Assembly (NCBI RefSeq): GCF_040654195.1
Contig: NZ_JBFAHM010000021.1
Location: 27,054 to 91,053 of the forward strand
Direction: 5' to 3'
DNA length: 64,000 nucleotides
From: Hamadaea sp013361475
GTDB lineage: Bacteria > Actinomycetota > Actinomycetes > Mycobacteriales > Micromonosporaceae
Positions 63,077 through 64,000 of this stretch are shown here, one piece after another. Under the pieces are notes generated by a model. The model was given only the letters and a program-made list of their open reading frames with translations, made no database searches and had not been told where the DNA came from. The translations under genes were made by a program, and so were the position numbers. Positions within the stretch are counted from its first letter, which is position 1; every line of letters begins with the position of its first letter.

Positions 63077-63805
63077 TTACGCGGTCCGGGCCAGGAACGC
63101 CTTCACCCGGTCGAACGCGTCCGCCGCGGCCTCCTCGTGCCCGGCGTCACCGAAGTGGTCGTGCTCGAAGAAGCCGTGCGGCTGCCCGGGATACACCACG
63201 ATCTCGTGATCCTTGCCGGCCTCCGCGAGCGCCTTCTCGAACGCGGCCGCGACCGTCGGCGGCACAGGCTTGTCCTCCCCGCCGAACAGGCCCAGCACTG
63301 GAACGCGTACGCCGGCCACGAAGTCGTCGGGCAGCGCCGGATCGTGCCCGATCGCCCCGTGCCACGGGCAGAACGCGATCGCACCCGTCAGCCCGAGATC
63401 CTCGGTCGCCGCGTGCAGCGCCTCGGCGCCGCCGAAGCAGAACCCCAAGGTGTACGCCGGACCGTCCCCATCGAGATGGGCCAGCGCCGCGCGTACGTCG
63501 TCGATGATGTCGGCCCGCCGAAGCTGGTCGACGTGCGGATCGTTGTCGAAGTCCTCGCCGCGCGGCCCGGTCCCGGCCGTACGCCCGAAGTAGTCCACGG
63601 CGATGACGACCGCCCCGGTCTCGGCGAACCGGCGAGCGAGGTCGCCGACCGCGGGGCGCAGGCCGCCGACGTCCGGCAGCAAGACGATCCGGGCGCCGGT
63701 GGGGTGGGCCGGCTTCGCCACGTAAGCCCCGAAAGTGCTGCCGTCGGCGCTCGTCAGGACGATCTCGTCGAGCGGCGGGACAGCAGGAGATTCCTCATAA
63801 CACAC
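63077..63805 (-). CDS. Dienelactone hydrolase family protein
   Basis: The 242-residue alpha/beta protein has the family nucleophile Cys in LGFCFGGAEAL, the acid in LFGGEDKPVPP and His in YPGQPHGFFEHDH. This Cys-type triad marks dienelactone hydrolases, which open the lactone of chlorinated or natural aromatic breakdown; many relatives have other ester substrates. The GTG at 63805 is the likely start. It is divergent from nothing obvious and sits next to an insertion-sequence edge. Confidence 0.87.
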   Translation of the reverse strand: MCYEESPAVPPLDEIVLTSADGSTFGAYVAKPAHPTGARIVLLPDVGGLRPAVGDLARRFAETGAVVIAVDYFGRTAGTGPRGEDFDNDPHVDQLRRADIIDDVRAALAHLDGDGPAYTLGFCFGGAEALHAATEDLGLTGAIAFCPWHGAIGHDPALPDDFVAGVRVPVLGLFGGEDKPVPPTVAAAFEKALAEAGKDHEIVVYPGQPHGFFEHDHFGDAGHEEAAADAFDRVKAFLARTA

Positions 63806-63877
63806 GCGCCATGTCTAGCGCGATTCCCGAAGATGACCAAGACCATTTCCCGTCGCCGTCTCCTGTCGGGTTGATCC

Positions 63878-63915
63878 AGGCGAGAAACGGCTGCCAGGAC
63901 GACCATTTCTCGCCT
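63878..63915. repeat. Inverted repeat at the 3' end of the transposase gene
   Basis: AGGCGAGAAA (63878-63887) and TTTCTCGCCT (63906-63915) are perfect 10-bp arms around an 18-nt loop, and the right arm overlaps the transposase stop. It may be its terminator or part of the IS end. A related GACCATTTCC/GACCATTTCT pair at 63841 and 63901 is also present. Confidence 0.55.
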
Positions 63916-64000
63916 AGATGTTCTGCCCACTCAGGTTGGGAACACGGCTTGCGGGTGGCCGACCGCCGAGTGCGGTGTGTGCTCGGTGATGGTTGTACAT
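63914..64000 (-). mobile_element. IS481-like transposase, C-terminal fragment cut by window
   Basis: The last 28 codons read YNHHRAHTALGGRPPASR then VPNLSGQNI and stop. This is the typical end of IS481/IS3-group integrase-core transposases. The element extends beyond the right edge. Whether it is intact, and where its inverted repeats lie, cannot be seen. Confidence 0.8.

Overview
The window is very GC-rich, densely coded DNA from a filamentous actinobacterium. Third codon positions are strongly G/C, and GTG/TTG starts and ATGA/GTGA stop-start overlaps are common. Several genes have a TAnnnT -10 box exactly 6-7 nt before the start codon, which indicates leaderless mRNAs. Secreted glycoside hydrolases, SARP/ECF/XRE regulators and the very frequent CGTACG hexamer suggest Micromonosporaceae (Actinoplanes/Micromonospora-like). 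That placement is inference; there is no rRNA or housekeeping marker here. No tRNA, rRNA, CRISPR array, phage module or replication origin was seen.

Layout. (1) 1-9.6 kb: a catabolic block. FadB/FadA beta-oxidation genes are divergent from two paralogous double-TetR regulators; then come a latex-clearing-protein (Lcp) type rubber oxygenase and a divergent acyl-CoA dehydrogenase plus phosphotransferase pair. (2) 9.6-13.6 kb: a secreted trypsin-like protease and a three-gene flavin electron-transfer operon (ferric-reductase-like flavocytochrome, FMN-binding protein, ApbE). (3) 13.7-18.2 kb: a frameshifted alpha/beta hydrolase, a VWA solute-binding fusion with its Ser/Thr kinase, and a membrane protein. 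(4) 18.3-23.3 kb: an XRE regulator, an EEP-family hydrolase, a GH15 enzyme with a membrane partner, and an alpha/beta hydrolase. (5) 23.3-29.1 kb: a divergent glycan/lipid locus (membrane glycosyltransferase-like protein and sugar epimerase one way; GT2, DUF2064, methyltransferase, sulfite-oxidase-type membrane protein and a small membrane protein the other). (6) 29.1-36.1 kb: a two-component system, a PLL-type propeller lectin behind a PHO-box-like array, a metallophosphoesterase, a Ni/Co exporter and small secreted proteins. (7) 36.2-41.9 kb: a tandem-duplicated GDSL esterase divergent from a sialidase-LamG protein, and a surface-anchored protein. (8) 42-48.7 kb: a small protein, PAP2 enzyme, SigE-family sigma operon, lipoprotein, glutaminase-STAS and DUF4097 genes. 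(9) 48.7-57.9 kb: a SARP/AfsR-type regulator, an aldo/keto reductase behind a MerR-type promoter, a DUF1963-like protein, a GntR-ABC operon, and ECF42 sigma with its DGPF partner. (10) 58-64 kb: a GH10 xylanase, an ICMT-like methyltransferase, a NuoF-ferredoxin/membrane cytochrome pair, a small protein, a dienelactone hydrolase and the edge of an IS481-like transposase.

Working hypothesis for the most distinctive region: Lcp cleaves polyisoprene outside the cell to oligomers with aldehyde and 4-oxo (methyl ketone) ends. FadA/FadB would take the acyl end through beta-oxidation. The dehydrogenase-phosphotransferase pair resembles the LvaC/LvaA and ACAD10/11 4-hydroxyacyl-CoA route and could handle the 4-oxo end. 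The other main novelty is a dispersed ~70-bp palindrome present twice (29.07 and 40.65 kb), each time exactly between convergent genes.
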